Assembly: GCA_963971225.1 (NCBI GenBank)
Contig: OZ020269.1
Span: 3,844,001-3,908,000, forward strand
Direction: 5' to 3'
Length of the DNA: 64,000 bases
Source: Melieria omissa
Taxonomy: Eukaryota > Arthropoda > Insecta > Diptera > Ulidiidae
The notes under the pieces are model-generated. The model did no database searches and was not told the origin of the DNA. It saw only the letters and a list, made by a program, of their open reading frames with translations. A program made the translations under genes and the position numbers. Numbering within the stretch: the first letter of the stretch is position 1; every line of letters starts with the position of its first letter. This document shows positions 38,004 through 47,934 of the stretch, piece after piece.

Positions 38004-38446
38004 TTTATTTACAGAGCCGTATTCACGGCACATGAGCTGTTTTTTCATGTTTTACAGGACAAGAATGTTTTGCGCCGTTTTTCGTCATGTTGAAGATCAC
38101 ACCATGCATAGTCCTTTCGTTCTTTCTTTGCTGGACGTGCGGATGTGCTTGGTGCTGGGTAATGATAGTGTGTCTGTAATAATAAAGACAGAATCCAAAA
38201 TGCAAAATAATTTCTTTTTTATAATTACTTACGAAAGCATCAAATTTCGTCATAGCTTCACTGATATTAGGCCAGCGACTAACGTGCCTTTTCAGTGCCC
38301 TATTTGCCATGTGAGGAGTGACCAACGGGGAAATTAAAAGCTTTAGGTATTCACGACGTTTATCGGTGTTGATTTGTTGATTGATCGATTGATTGATACA
38401 AACTCGATTACGCGATCAATGCAAAACATTTCGAATAGCATACTTA
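38004..38446. other. Unassigned DNA between gypsy element and mariner
   Basis: About 440 bases with no gene or clear repeat boundary. Its open frames of about 100 aa on both strands lack any domain. It could be ordinary host spacer. Confidence 0.4.
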
Positions 38447-38494
38447 CCTTGTGACCGAAAAGTTTCCGGAAATTTTAAATAAAACGCAAAATTC

Positions 38495-39217
38495 TTAATC
38501 TTCATCAATATTTATTTTATCTCCTTCAAAATATGCTCCATTAGAAGCGATACACATATGCCAACGTTTCTTCCAATCATCAGAACATTTTTTATAGGCG
38601 CTTTCCGGTATGGCTTTGAGTTCCCTCTGCGAATTCTGTTTTACGTCTTCTATGGATTCAAAACGCGTTCCTCTGAGTGGTAATTTGAGTTTGGGAAACA
38701 GGAAAAAGTCACACGGTGCAAGATCAGGTGAATACGGTGGCTGTTCGATGGTATTTATTGAATGTTTGACCTTAAAATCGTTGATAATGTTGGCTCGGTG
38801 CGAGGGAGCATTATCGTCATGAAAAATCCATGAATTATCCTTCCACAAATGAGGCCGTTTACGGCGGATATTTTAACGCAAACGTCTTAAAACAGTCAAA
38901 TAATAGTCTTTACCGACTGTTTGTCCTTCAGGGACGAATTCATGATGCACCACACCACGAATATCGAAGAAAACAATCAGCATTACCTTGATTTTCGAGC
39001 GACTTTGGCGTGGTTTTTTCGGTTTCGGCTCGTCTTTTCCTCTCCATTCCGATGATTTTTGGCTTATTTGCATGTCGTACTCGTAGACCCATGTCTCGTC
39101 ACCAGTTATGATGCGTTCCATGAAAGTTGGATCGGAATTGGCACGATCAAGCACGTCCAAAGAGACCTGTTTACGGTACTCATTTTGAAGAAAATTCTCA
39201 ACAAAATCGCAACGCAC
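38495..39217 (-). pseudogene. mariner transposase, broken
   Basis: DD34D transposase lacking its N-terminal DNA-binding region. Visible parts: first catalytic Asp in TGDETWVYEYD, second in FHDDNAPSH and third in YSPDLAPCDFF with exactly 34 residues between them, the mariner spacing. An in-frame TAA at 38873-38875, probably from a GAA codon, splits it into pieces of 114 and 117 residues. The first roughly 100 residues (the paired-type helix-turn-helix) are deleted. It cannot make an active transposase. Confidence 0.88.
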
Positions 39218-39775
39218 TACTGAGGTGAACTGGTTTCAACAGCTGCCGTAAACAAACTGTCTGACAGATCGCGCTCATTTTTGGCATAGTAATTAAGGAC
39301 AGTGCTACCAACCTTATTATTATTATTATTATTATTTATTTGGAAGATAATAAAAGTTAACACAGTGACCAGCCAATTCACCTGACCAAATATGCTGACA
39401 CTGCGTCTAGAGCCATGCACGCGCATCCGGTGCAATACCGCAACCTGAGAGCGTCGCGCTACGGCAGCGTGGGAAGTGCAACGTCAGCAGAGTTAGGATA
39501 GGGAATAAGCTTAGGAATAAGTTAGCTTAGCAAAGAATGTCACTTCATTTTAGGAGCTCAAGCAGAACAGAATAAATCAAGGTTGATAGAAAACAAGGTT
39601 ACGACATCAATGACAGGAAATTTGAAGTTTTCACCAGTGACGTAGTACGAATTGTTTCAAATTGTCAAGGAACAGTGGGACGAGTACGACCTTTTACAAA
39701 ATTAATATTTCCAAAAAAAAAAATTATATGAAGTGCATATGAAGTTATTTATTTAGTTTCATTGTATTTAATATA

Positions 39776-40022
39776 TCTGTGGCCGTAAGGAATAACGGCC
39801 ACAGTCGATTTTATGAAGCTTTCAGGAGAGCACTTTTAATTTTTGATTTTTCTTTAGCTTTAACCAGATAAATTTTAGTTTTCTGGGCGTAAAACATTCA
39901 TTTTATGAGCAAAAGCCATAGAATTTTGTGTAGTAGTACATTTGAATACGACGAATGCAATGGTGGTAATAACTCAATTTTGTCCTAACTCGACTTTGGC
40001 TGTTATTCCTTACGGCCACAGA
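39776..40022. mobile_element. Tc1/mariner-type MITE, 247 bp
   Basis: Terminal inverted repeats starting TCTGTGGCCGTAAGGAATAA, about 30 bp with few mismatches, flanked by TA on both sides (39774-39775 and 40023-40024). The outer part of the left repeat is itself palindromic (GTGGCCGT...ACGGCCAC). No coding capacity. It is the innermost layer of the nest. Confidence 0.75.
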
Positions 40023-40431
40023 TATGTATACACATAAATACTCAGTTATCAATTGTTGAAAGCGATTTAGATAGAGGTTAGGCAAATTTGGCCTCTCTGT
40101 GTTACCAATATAACACTCTTGCTATTCAATAAAATTATATATATATTATTCAAAATACTATTTTTCAATATTTTATATCAATTCATATTTTAATAGCTTC
40201 ATCAATATTATTTTTTAAATTAAAAACGATCAGGTTTTCTGTAAATGATTCTCATTTTAACTTGGAAAATAGTCCTCCTCATCGAATTCTTATAGTAATG
40301 AAATTCATACTATCGCGTCCACAAAAGTTCCAAAATACGTCTTTTGAGAACCTCAATAAAATGCAGAGCGTGTGGATCTGCGGATTACTCAAAATTTGTA
40401 AAAATCGTATTAAATATTAACAACGCAACAT

Positions 40432-40924
40432 ATGGCACAACAATCACGAATATTTAAATTCACAAATTACTCATGGTGGAATTATAAAGGTGAGATCTTC
40501 CTTGACAGAAAACTGAAAAAATTGGTTGACATTCTGTCTTATAGAAACGTCGATGAAAAGAATGTTGTATTTAATGCTTTTAAACAAAAAGGGGGAAAAA
40601 ATTTCGGTATTCATTTCTATAGGCGATACAAATAACAATGTTGCTTTATTTTTTAAATGTCGCATTCATTTTAGAATAAATTTTTTAAATAGAAAGATAA
40701 AAAATAATCAATATAAAAAATCAAATAAAATGCGCAAAATAATAAACTAACCTTAAACCTTTTGCTGCAATCACTATTTATTAATTTGTATTTGAAACTT
40801 TTAATTTACTTCGTCGTTTTTCCCCTTCTTTTGAAAGCGTAGTTGACAACATTGGTTCTTGTTGTATAAGACAGTGTCAAAAACAAGCTGTCAAGGAAGA
40901 TCTCACCTTTATAATTCCACCATG
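40432..40924. repeat. Inverted exon copies with 37-bp perfect arms
   Basis: 40472-40508 and 40888-40924 are perfect inverted repeats of 37 bp, and similarity continues with gaps toward the centre. Both arms can be read as related peptides: W-N-Y-K-G-E-I-F-L-D then NVV..AFK..GK (plus strand from 40432, minus strand from about 40950 down). On the minus strand a short frame starting at 40985 reads MKCAVGQCRQNN, a Cys-x4-Cys start as in THAP fingers, then a stop. This looks like one coding exon duplicated head to head. Confidence 0.5.
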
Positions 40925-41614
40925 CAAATTACTCATATGCTTTTTTTGTATTATTTTGCCGACATTGGCCCACTGCACACTTCATTGTTTACGTTTTGTT
41001 TTCTATCAAAAACTCATTACAATTGTTGCAAACCGTTTTCACGAAAACGTTCACTATTGCATTTTGTATTATTCCAAAGATTCCACACCGTGTTGGTCAA
41101 ATTTTCGCGTTAAATAGTAACCAAATTCAAAAAATGCCGTTGGCCAATCAAATTTTTCATAACAAATGAAAATAATTTTAAGGTGCCCAATTGACATAGG
41201 ATTCAAATTTAATTTTTATTTTTTTTTCAACATGAGGAAAAATACAAGGAGAAGCAAGATTTTATTTTAGCAAAATTCTGCACATGTCATTGTAGAATTG
41301 GCAGAAATTGATTAAACTGTAAAAAAAAAATGTGTATAAACGTGTTTTCAGTCTTAAAAAGGAATATACGCACGAATAATACAAATAAAATATTGCACTC
41401 TAAAATGGTCACCTTATAATTTTTCACCAGTGACGTCATCAGCCGGATGTCGTAATCTTTATTGTATCATTCTTGGAATAAATTGTGTTAATATTAAATC
41501 ACGTCTTTGACTGGAGGAGGAGTTGACTGGTGAAGGAGTAAGTATGAAGGATGGGCCCAAGTGGCTGGGCCCCAACTTTAATTTTTTGGCGCTCCCTACG
41601 GGGAGCACCTTAAC

Positions 41615-41633
41615 TGGCGCCCGAGCAGGGACC
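41615..41633 (+). promoter_or_regulatory. Primer binding site, tRNA-Lys type
   Basis: TGGCGCCCGAGCAGGGACC directly follows, and overlaps by one base, the 5' LTR end. It is complementary to the 3' end of a tRNA-Lys(UUU)-type tRNA with about one mismatch (from memory). Confidence 0.75.
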
Positions 41634-42725
41634 CACCAACAGCGTGGGTTTCAGCAAAGGATTCCCTGTGCGGTAAGGGAATGCCTGGCGGCCTACAGGA
41701 GAGTGTGCAGTGTGAAAAGTGCAGCGACAAGTGAAGTGGAGTGAAAATAGTGCAGTGCGTCGAAATTAAGTGACATTAGTGAATTATTAGTGATAAAAGA
41801 AAGCGCCTCTGGGAGAATATGCCTCCTTCCAAGGAAGTTGGCAGCAGGTTGCGATTCCCACGGGACCCTCTAACCTGTAAAAAACTGCGCCCAGAGGAAG
41901 CAGAAAATAAAACAGACACTGTAAAGAAATACGTCTACACCCTGCGGTTCCCACGGGAGCCTCCAGGGTATAACGAAACCTAAAAGGCCTGCGACCCCGA
42001 AGACCCTCAGGCCTCGAAATAAAATTAATAAAAAATTATATAAAGAAAAAATCCGCACTTACTCCACTAAAAAAAGATGCCACTTGTACACGCACTGCCG
42101 CGATTTTCTGCCCGCGTCCCTGTAGTGTTGGAGCCGCAACAGGAGTTCGTGTGCCTAAACTTTCTAGGGCGGACTCCTGCGACCATAGTGTCGGCCGGTC
42201 AACAGATTTGTGTGCCTGCAATGGCTGCCGTGTTGCGCCTTCCACATTTGGAGATTGCATAGGGCCAAATACTGTGTGAAGCAAGCTGTGCCTTAGTAGG
42301 TTGCCCGCAATCTGATTGCGGGTGACTAAAAAGGATAACATGGCCCTTCCGTGACCGAAAAGGGCAATTTTTTTTTAAAATAAAAAAAAAAAAAAATAAA
42401 TAAAAAATAAAATAAAAGAAAATAGAATAAAATAAAGGAAAGAATAAAAAATAAGAAAGTAAGGAACACAAACTATGGAATAAAATTTTCCCGTCCTCTT
42501 TTACAGACGAAAATAAAACCAAACATCCTGATGGAGATAACCCTCTTGTAAGGAAAAAGTATATATATAGAAGCTATCACCGTGCCGTGCCGTGCCGTGC
42601 CAATACCACATTAAAAAAGGTAACTTTTAAAAGTGCTAAACTACAAAGAATTTTCGGTGCTGTGCCGTAACTTTAGTGTTAAATAAAAATTAAGTATAAA
42701 GGAAGAGGTAAAAGACGTAGCAAGG
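41634..42725 (+). other. Errantivirus untranslated leader
   Basis: 1.1 kb between primer site and gag with no coding potential. It includes an A-rich tract at 42370-42450 and a small tandem array of GTGCC at about 42581-42602. Packaging signals and the env splice donor would be expected here or early in gag, but I cannot place them. Confidence 0.6.
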
Positions 42726-43997
42726 ATGGAAGATTTGAATAAAGCAGTGACAGAACTGACAGGTGCGGTAAACGCCATTCTTGAGCAGTTAAAAAACATC
42801 CATGGACGCGTAGGATCATTGGAAGATTCGGGAAGCCAGGTGGAGCGATCGATCTTGCTCATGGAACAAAGGTTAGGGGAAAGGATAAATGACCTAGAGC
42901 AGCCGAGCCGCATCGGGGACGTCAGGGAGGCCAGAACCTCGGTTATCACTAGAACCCCGATGACGGAAGAAGAGCTCAAGGAAATCGGTAGGCTTCCAGA
43001 TTGTGTAAAAGAGATTCAGGTATTCGAGGGAAACCCCTCACAATACATCTCCTGGTTGAACAATGTTGAATCCATACTTAGGGATTATGAGGCCATAAAA
43101 GAAAAACCGCTGTACAGGTCGATTGTACAGCACGTAAGGCAAAAGATTCGAGGCAGGGCGGATGCCGCCCTGGTCTCCCACAATATCTTTAACAACGATT
43201 GGCCCGAGGTGAAAAGGGTGCTGTCGCTTCACTACGCCGACAAGAGGGATATCCGAACCCTCGAGCACCAATTGAATCAACTAGCGCAAAGAGGATCGAG
43301 ACTTGACGAATTTTATGCAACAGTCAACCACCAGTTGTCCCTCATAGTTAATAAAATAAAGACAGACGAATACTCGGAAGAGACCGTAAACGTGTTGATA
43401 GGAACCTATAGGAACCGGGCGTTGGATGTGTTCATCCGCGGTCTTAATCCAGAATTGTCACGAATGTTAATCGTCCAGAAGCCACGAACATTGCCAGAGG
43501 CATACTCAGCCTATCTCGACATTCAGAATTTGACAATGAGAAATACCCTTGTCCATGTGAATACCATCAATAGGGTAGTTGTTCCAAGAAATAACATATC
43601 CGCCTCGGGGCAACGACCCCCGCTTCCCCCTAGGACACGCTTTAATAATAGTTGGACAAGTAGACCGTTTGGCTCGGGTCACTTCCGAACAAACACCAAT
43701 AACATGCAGGGCAACCATTGGAGAGCTGACGGACCTACCACCTCTTCAAATCCGGTAGTAAAAATGGAGGTGGATGGAACGGTTCAGACGAAGCAAGCCA
43801 ATTATATGAACCGCCCAAGGGAATGGAATACTGCCAAAAGAGGTCCCTCTTCATCAGCTGGAGGATTTCCCAAACAACAAAAACTTTTTAACTTAGAGAC
43901 GAATCCTGAGGTGGCTCCACATGAACAGAAGCAAGAACAACACAGCGAAGAAGAAGAAACTTTTTTAGAGGGGGGCCTTCCTGCATATTTCATATAG
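42726..43997 (+). CDS. gag: Errantivirus Gag
   Basis: Intact 423-aa frame for the capsid precursor. The N-terminus (MEDLNKAVTELTGAVNAILEQLKNIH...) has heptad-like coiled coil; the middle (about 100-280) has the helical capsid-like region (VFEGNPSQYISWLNNVE; LEHQLNQLAQRGSRLDEFYATV); the C-terminus is basic and P/N/R-rich without a CCHC zinc knuckle, as in insect errantiviruses. The ATG follows ACGTAGCAAGG. It ends in an acidic run and a short tail read only without frameshift. A TTTTTTA heptamer in the correct frame at 43961-43967 can pass ribosomes to pol. Confidence 0.9.
   Translation: MEDLNKAVTELTGAVNAILEQLKNIHGRVGSLEDSGSQVERSILLMEQRLGERINDLEQPSRIGDVREARTSVITRTPMTEEELKEIGRLPDCVKEIQVFEGNPSQYISWLNNVESILRDYEAIKEKPLYRSIVQHVRQKIRGRADAALVSHNIFNNDWPEVKRVLSLHYADKRDIRTLEHQLNQLAQRGSRLDEFYATVNHQLSLIVNKIKTDEYSEETVNVLIGTYRNRALDVFIRGLNPELSRMLIVQKPRTLPEAYSAYLDIQNLTMRNTLVHVNTINRVVVPRNNISASGQRPPLPPRTRFNNSWTSRPFGSGHFRTNTNNMQGNHWRADGPTTSSNPVVKMEVDGTVQTKQANYMNRPREWNTAKRGPSSSAGGFPKQQKLFNLETNPEVAPHEQKQEQHSEEEETFLEGGLPAYFI
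43961..43967 (+). promoter_or_regulatory. -1 ribosomal frameshift site (T TTT TTA)
   Basis: The heptamer reads act-ttt-tta in the gag frame, so it is T_TTT_TTA in the classic X_XXY_YYZ phase. The -1 frame is open from here for 27 codons to the first pol ATG and beyond. The stop that ends gag is 30 bases downstream. I did not fold the RNA for a stimulatory structure. Confidence 0.8.
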
Positions 43998-44047
43998 GCG
44001 GGAGGGCGGAAACACTATCGAGCGTACCGTATTTCACGTGCGTAGGG

Positions 44048-47000
44048 ATGAACGGCAAGTCTCTCGACTTTTTAGTAGATACCGGTTCCAACAAAAATTT
44101 TATAAGTGCTAACTTGAAAAGTGACCCAAAAATAATTAACTCGCCTTTCCAGGTCCACACGGTGGCCGGGCCAATAACGATCAATAAGTGTATGAAGGGG
44201 AGAATATTTAAGTGTGTAGGAAATGATTCCATGTTGACCTTTTACGTACTCCCCGGCTTAGAGTCATTCGATGGCATAATCGGGGACGACACATTGAAAC
44301 AGCTTGGCTCAGTCATAGACCGAAAAAACCACACCTTAACTATTAAACCGGGTATAAAAATAACACTTAGAAATAGGTTCGTAGACAGCCTTCACCCCCT
44401 GCGGGCAACAAACATACCAGACAACGCGAAGGAGCTAGTGAATTCCCTAGTAGAGAAATATTCTGAATTGTTCAAGCCTTTAAACGAAAGCGTTAGCGTA
44501 AAGACTTCGGTCAAGGCCGAGATTAACACCACAACCAACGATCCCATCTACACGAAAAGTTACCCCTATCCTGCCAATATGAGGACTGAGGTAGAAAAGC
44601 AAATAACAGAGTTACTGTCCGAAGGGATCATTCGTCATTCCAAAAGCCCATACAATTCCCCCATATGGGTTGTTCCTAAAAAACCCAAGCCTAACGGGGA
44701 AAAACAATATCGTATGGTAGTGGACTTTAAGCGGTTAAATGCGGTGACGATCTCAGACGCCTACCCGATTCCGGACATCAACGCTACGCTGGCGAATCTG
44801 GGAAACGCAAAATTTTTCACTACAATTGACTTGACATCAGGATTTCATCAAATTCTGATGAAAGAATCTGATATCCCAAAGACTGCCTTTTCCACCATGA
44901 ATGGAAAATATGAATTTTTGCGACTCCCTTTTGGGCTGAAAAATGCCCCAGCGATTTTCCAGCGGATGATAGACGACGTCCTAAAAGAATTCATTGGAAA
45001 GATATGTTACGTGTATATCGACGACATCATCGTATTCGGGAAAAACGTGAAGGACCATATTGATAATGTCGAAACCGTATTTAAAAGGCTAGCCGAATCC
45101 AATTTGAGAGTAAATCTAGAAAAAACAAAGTTTGTAAAAACCGAAGTCGAATTTTTAGGCCATATTATTACTTCCGAGGGAATTTGCCCCGACGAATCCA
45201 AAACTAAAGCAATAGTGGACCTGCCGCCTCCAAAAACCTTAAAAGAACTGAAAAGCTTCCTAGGAATGACTTCCTATTATCGAAAATTTATTAGAGATTA
45301 TGCCAGAATAGCTAAGCCGCTCACCAATCTAACGCGCGGGGAGAATTCGCAGATAAGGGCCAACCAGTCGCGTAAAGTTCTAATAACACTCGATAATTCG
45401 GCATTGAAAGCTTTCAATGATTTGAAAGAACTCCTCATCTCTTCGGAAGTCCTCGCTTTTCCAGATTTTGAAAAACCTTTCAACCTGACCACAGATGCGT
45501 CAGACTATGCCATAGGGGCCGTCCTTTCTCAAGGAGAGCATAGCAGGGATAGACCGATTGCCTACATTTCTCGGTCTCTTAATAAGTGTGAGGAAAACTA
45601 TGCTACGAATGAGAAGGAAATGTTGGCTATTGTCTGGGCGCTGGACAACTTGAGGTCATATTTGTATGGGGCAAGGAAGATTCGAATTTTCACTGACCAC
45701 CAACCCCTTACCTTCGCTCTCGGAAACAGAAATCATAACGCTAAATTAAAACGATGGAAATCCCGTATAGAGGAGTACAACCACGAATTGGTTTACACAC
45801 CAGGTAAATCAAATTTAGTGGCGGATGCGTTATCTAGGATCCGAGGACAGGTAAACTACACGACTGCCAGAAATCAGCCTCAAGATGATTCAACAACCGA
45901 AACTGCTAGTGAGGGAAATGGCAGCCTGAGGGTAAACAACGATGAAGGATCTTCTACCATTACAGCAAGCGAGATAAGCACGGTTCATAGTGCAGACCAG
46001 GACGCATCAGACCTCATCCCCCATGTAGAGGCTCCGATCAATGTCTTCAAGAATCAGATAATTTTTAGAGAGGGAAAGGATTTGATATGTACAGAAAACC
46101 CCTATCCTGGGTTTACCAGACACTACGTAACGCTCCGGAGTCTAACCAGCAACACCCTCACAGAAGTGCTGAAAGAACGCCTTAACCCATCAGTCATCAA
46201 CGGAATAAAAATTCCTGAATCTCGTATGCAGTTACTCCAAGAAGTATACTTACAAAATTTTCTATATTACAAAATGAGGCTCACCCAGAGAGTAGTCGAA
46301 GACGTGGCAAACGAAAATAGGGTATGTGACATAATAGAAAAGGAGCATAACAGGGCTCATAGGAATGCTAAAGAAAATAGGGAACAAATCTTAGAGAAAT
46401 ATTACTTCCCGAAAATTATGAGCTTGTTAAGGGCGCATGTCGCTAAGTGCGAAACGTGTTCTTTGAACAAATACGACAGACGCCCACCGGTTCCACCAAT
46501 AGAAAATACCCCAGTTCCGAAATTTCCTTGCGAAATAATTCATGTTGACATTTTCGAGTTACAGGGAGAAAAATTTCTCTCATGTATAGACAAGTTTAGT
46601 AAATTTGCTAAATTGTTCCACATTAAGGATCGGTCAGCTATCACCCTTCGCACCAAGTTTGCGAAGCTCCTCCACTACTTTACAGCTCCAAGAATGGTAG
46701 TGACCGACAATGAGAAGGGATTCATGAGCCCGGTAGTAGCGAATTACATCAAAGGACTGGGTATAAGCCTTTATCAAACGCCTATTCAGAAAAGCGAAGT
46801 AAACGGACAGGTAGAGAGGTTGCACTCAACAATTTTAGAAATATATCGTTGTTTGCGACAAGAGTTGAGGAATGTTAGCCCTAAAGAATTGCTCTACATT
46901 GCGGTAGACCGGTATAACAATACAGTCCATTCTGTCACGAAACGAAAACCCAGCGACATATTTTTCGATCGGTCCGCTAGAATTAACTATCAGGGTTTCA

Positions 47001-47080
47001 CCGACTTCAAGAAGAGAATCCACAGAGAGATAAGAGCCCAAATAAAAAAGAATCAGGAACAACGTAACCTGAGACCATAG
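44048..47080 (+). CDS. pol: Errantivirus Pol, truncated at integrase C-terminus
   Basis: 1010-aa frame, in -1 phase to gag. By residue: protease LVDTGS (about 9-14) and FDGIIGDD (about 73); reverse transcriptase with YIDDII near 322; RNase H LTTDASDYAIG near 479; integrase zinc finger with H/H at about 765-769 and CETC near 801; integrase core with D in HVDIFE (832) and D in VTDNEKGF (885), E in NGQVERLHS (about 920). The stop at 47078-47080 lies inside the terminal repeat of an inserted MITE. Native integrase coding resumes after it at 47525 and runs to about 47720. This copy therefore lacks the last roughly 65 residues of integrase in one frame. The catalytic core is complete. Confidence 0.9.
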   Translation: MNGKSLDFLVDTGSNKNFISANLKSDPKIINSPFQVHTVAGPITINKCMKGRIFKCVGNDSMLTFYVLPGLESFDGIIGDDTLKQLGSVIDRKNHTLTIKPGIKITLRNRFVDSLHPLRATNIPDNAKELVNSLVEKYSELFKPLNESVSVKTSVKAEINTTTNDPIYTKSYPYPANMRTEVEKQITELLSEGIIRHSKSPYNSPIWVVPKKPKPNGEKQYRMVVDFKRLNAVTISDAYPIPDINATLANLGNAKFFTTIDLTSGFHQILMKESDIPKTAFSTMNGKYEFLRLPFGLKNAPAIFQRMIDDVLKEFIGKICYVYIDDIIVFGKNVKDHIDNVETVFKRLAESNLRVNLEKTKFVKTEVEFLGHIITSEGICPDESKTKAIVDLPPPKTLKELKSFLGMTSYYRKFIRDYARIAKPLTNLTRGENSQIRANQSRKVLITLDNSALKAFNDLKELLISSEVLAFPDFEKPFNLTTDASDYAIGAVLSQGEHSRDRPIAYISRSLNKCEENYATNEKEMLAIVWALDNLRSYLYGARKIRIFTDHQPLTFALGNRNHNAKLKRWKSRIEEYNHELVYTPGKSNLVADALSRIRGQVNYTTARNQPQDDSTTETASEGNGSLRVNNDEGSSTITASEISTVHSADQDASDLIPHVEAPINVFKNQIIFREGKDLICTENPYPGFTRHYVTLRSLTSNTLTEVLKERLNPSVINGIKIPESRMQLLQEVYLQNFLYYKMRLTQRVVEDVANENRVCDIIEKEHNRAHRNAKENREQILEKYYFPKIMSLLRAHVAKCETCSLNKYDRRPPVPPIENTPVPKFPCEIIHVDIFELQGEKFLSCIDKFSKFAKLFHIKDRSAITLRTKFAKLLHYFTAPRMVVTDNEKGFMSPVVANYIKGLGISLYQTPIQKSEVNGQVERLHSTILEIYRCLRQELRNVSPKELLYIAVDRYNNTVHSVTKRKPSDIFFDRSARINYQGFTDFKKRIHREIRAQIKKNQEQRNLRP

Positions 47081-47524
47081 TGAAATTAATAAAGTGTGCC
47101 AGATAGCAGACACTCTCTCTTCATCGTACACTTATTTTCTGACAGTTAATGTCATTATGCTCACAAATGTCAGAGTTCATAACCCGTCTGTGCTGTATGA
47201 AAAAATTTCAAAATAAATTATTGTTTGAAAATGTGTTTTGGACCAAAACCGACACAAAAAAAGCAATAACGTGCCAGGAAGAACGTGCTGTCTCTCCAAA
47301 AAAAAGCACGGCAAAGCAGTTTCTGTGTTTTTCGAACATAAAATACATAACAAAAATTTATATTTCTGGAGTATTGAAAGTAAATTTTAAATTTTGGGCT
47401 ATTTTAGCGACAACAAAAATAAAGGTTAACTGAACGGACACAAATAAATTGACACCCTGACAATTGCTACTCTGAGAAATAAGTGTACGTCATCTACCTG
47501 GTACACTTTATTTATTTCACTATG
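47076..47524. mobile_element. P-like MITE, 449 bp
   Basis: Terminal inverted repeats CATAGTGAAATTAATAAAGT and CATAGTGAAATAAATAAAGT, flanked by a perfect 8-bp duplication CCTGAGAC (47068-47075 and 47525-47532). The repeats resemble the P-element terminus (CATGATGAAAT...) and the 8-bp target fits. No transposase inside. It interrupts pol of the errantivirus. hAT is less likely because the ends do not start CAG. Confidence 0.8.
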
Positions 47525-47722
47525 CCTGAGACTGAATAAAAGCCGGAAAGGAGCTAAAAAATTCAAGGCAGGTGACAGGGTTTACGTGAGAGATAAACAG
47601 ATAAAAGGGAAACAAAAGCCCTTGTACAAAAAGGCTACGGTAGGGAAGGACAACAGGGTTACCATACAGACAAGTGAGGGGCGAAGGATTCACAAAAGCC
47701 AACTGAGAACCACAAATTAACC
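47525..47722 (+). pseudogene. Detached integrase C-terminal end
   Basis: Continuation of the interrupted pol frame. It reads a basic integrase tail with KFKAGDRVYVRD and ends QLRTTN and a stop. The motif resembles the start of the C-terminal beta-barrel of integrases. It is separated from the rest by the P-like MITE. Confidence 0.75.
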
Positions 47723-47837
47723 TTTTTAGGGCACAGCACAGAGAAATACCCTTTTATCCCATAAAATTGGTGGATATTCTATGAATATCGGGGTCCGACT
47801 CCTCATGGGAAAAGAGCACTAAAATAAAATATAAAAA

Positions 47838-47934
47838 AAAGGCACAAATAAAGGCACAAGAAAAAGTATAATTGTAATTAAAGGCACAAATAAAGGCACA
47901 AGAAAAAGTATAATTGTAATTAAAGGCACATAAA
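47838..47934 (+). repeat. 42-bp tandem repeat before env
   Basis: Two identical 42-bp units (47838-47879 and 47880-47921) beginning AAAGGCACAAATAAAGGCAC, plus a third partial unit. The unit itself repeats AAAGGCACAA. It lies between the end of pol and env in the errantivirus. Confidence 0.9.

Larger units (their letters stand above)
39578..41475. mobile_element. TIR DNA transposon, 1.9 kb, P- or Mutator-like, non-autonomous
   Basis: Bounded by a perfect 8-bp duplication GAATAAAT (39570-39577 and 41476-41483); the empty site is seen in the 3' LTR. The terminal repeats of about 30 bp start CAAGGTTGATAGAAAACAAG (left) and CAAGAATGATACAATAAAGA (right), both continuing into TTACGACATC. The ends resemble those of the element at 32343-33878. 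The interior has no long frame but holds a Tc1/mariner-type MITE and two inverted copies of a coding exon. The 8-bp duplication and a THAP-like start in one exon copy lean to the P superfamily; Mutator is the alternative. Confidence 0.85.
39355..41615 (+). repeat. 5' LTR of errantivirus, interrupted
   Basis: LTR parts are 39355-39577 and 41484-41615. The inserted TIR element duplicated the octamer GAATAAAT, which contains the AATAAA signal. Followed by the primer site at 41615. Confidence 0.9.

Noticed and set aside
47838..47934. CRISPR-like repeat array
   Set aside because: Units are directly adjacent with no spacers and lie in a retroelement of an animal genome.
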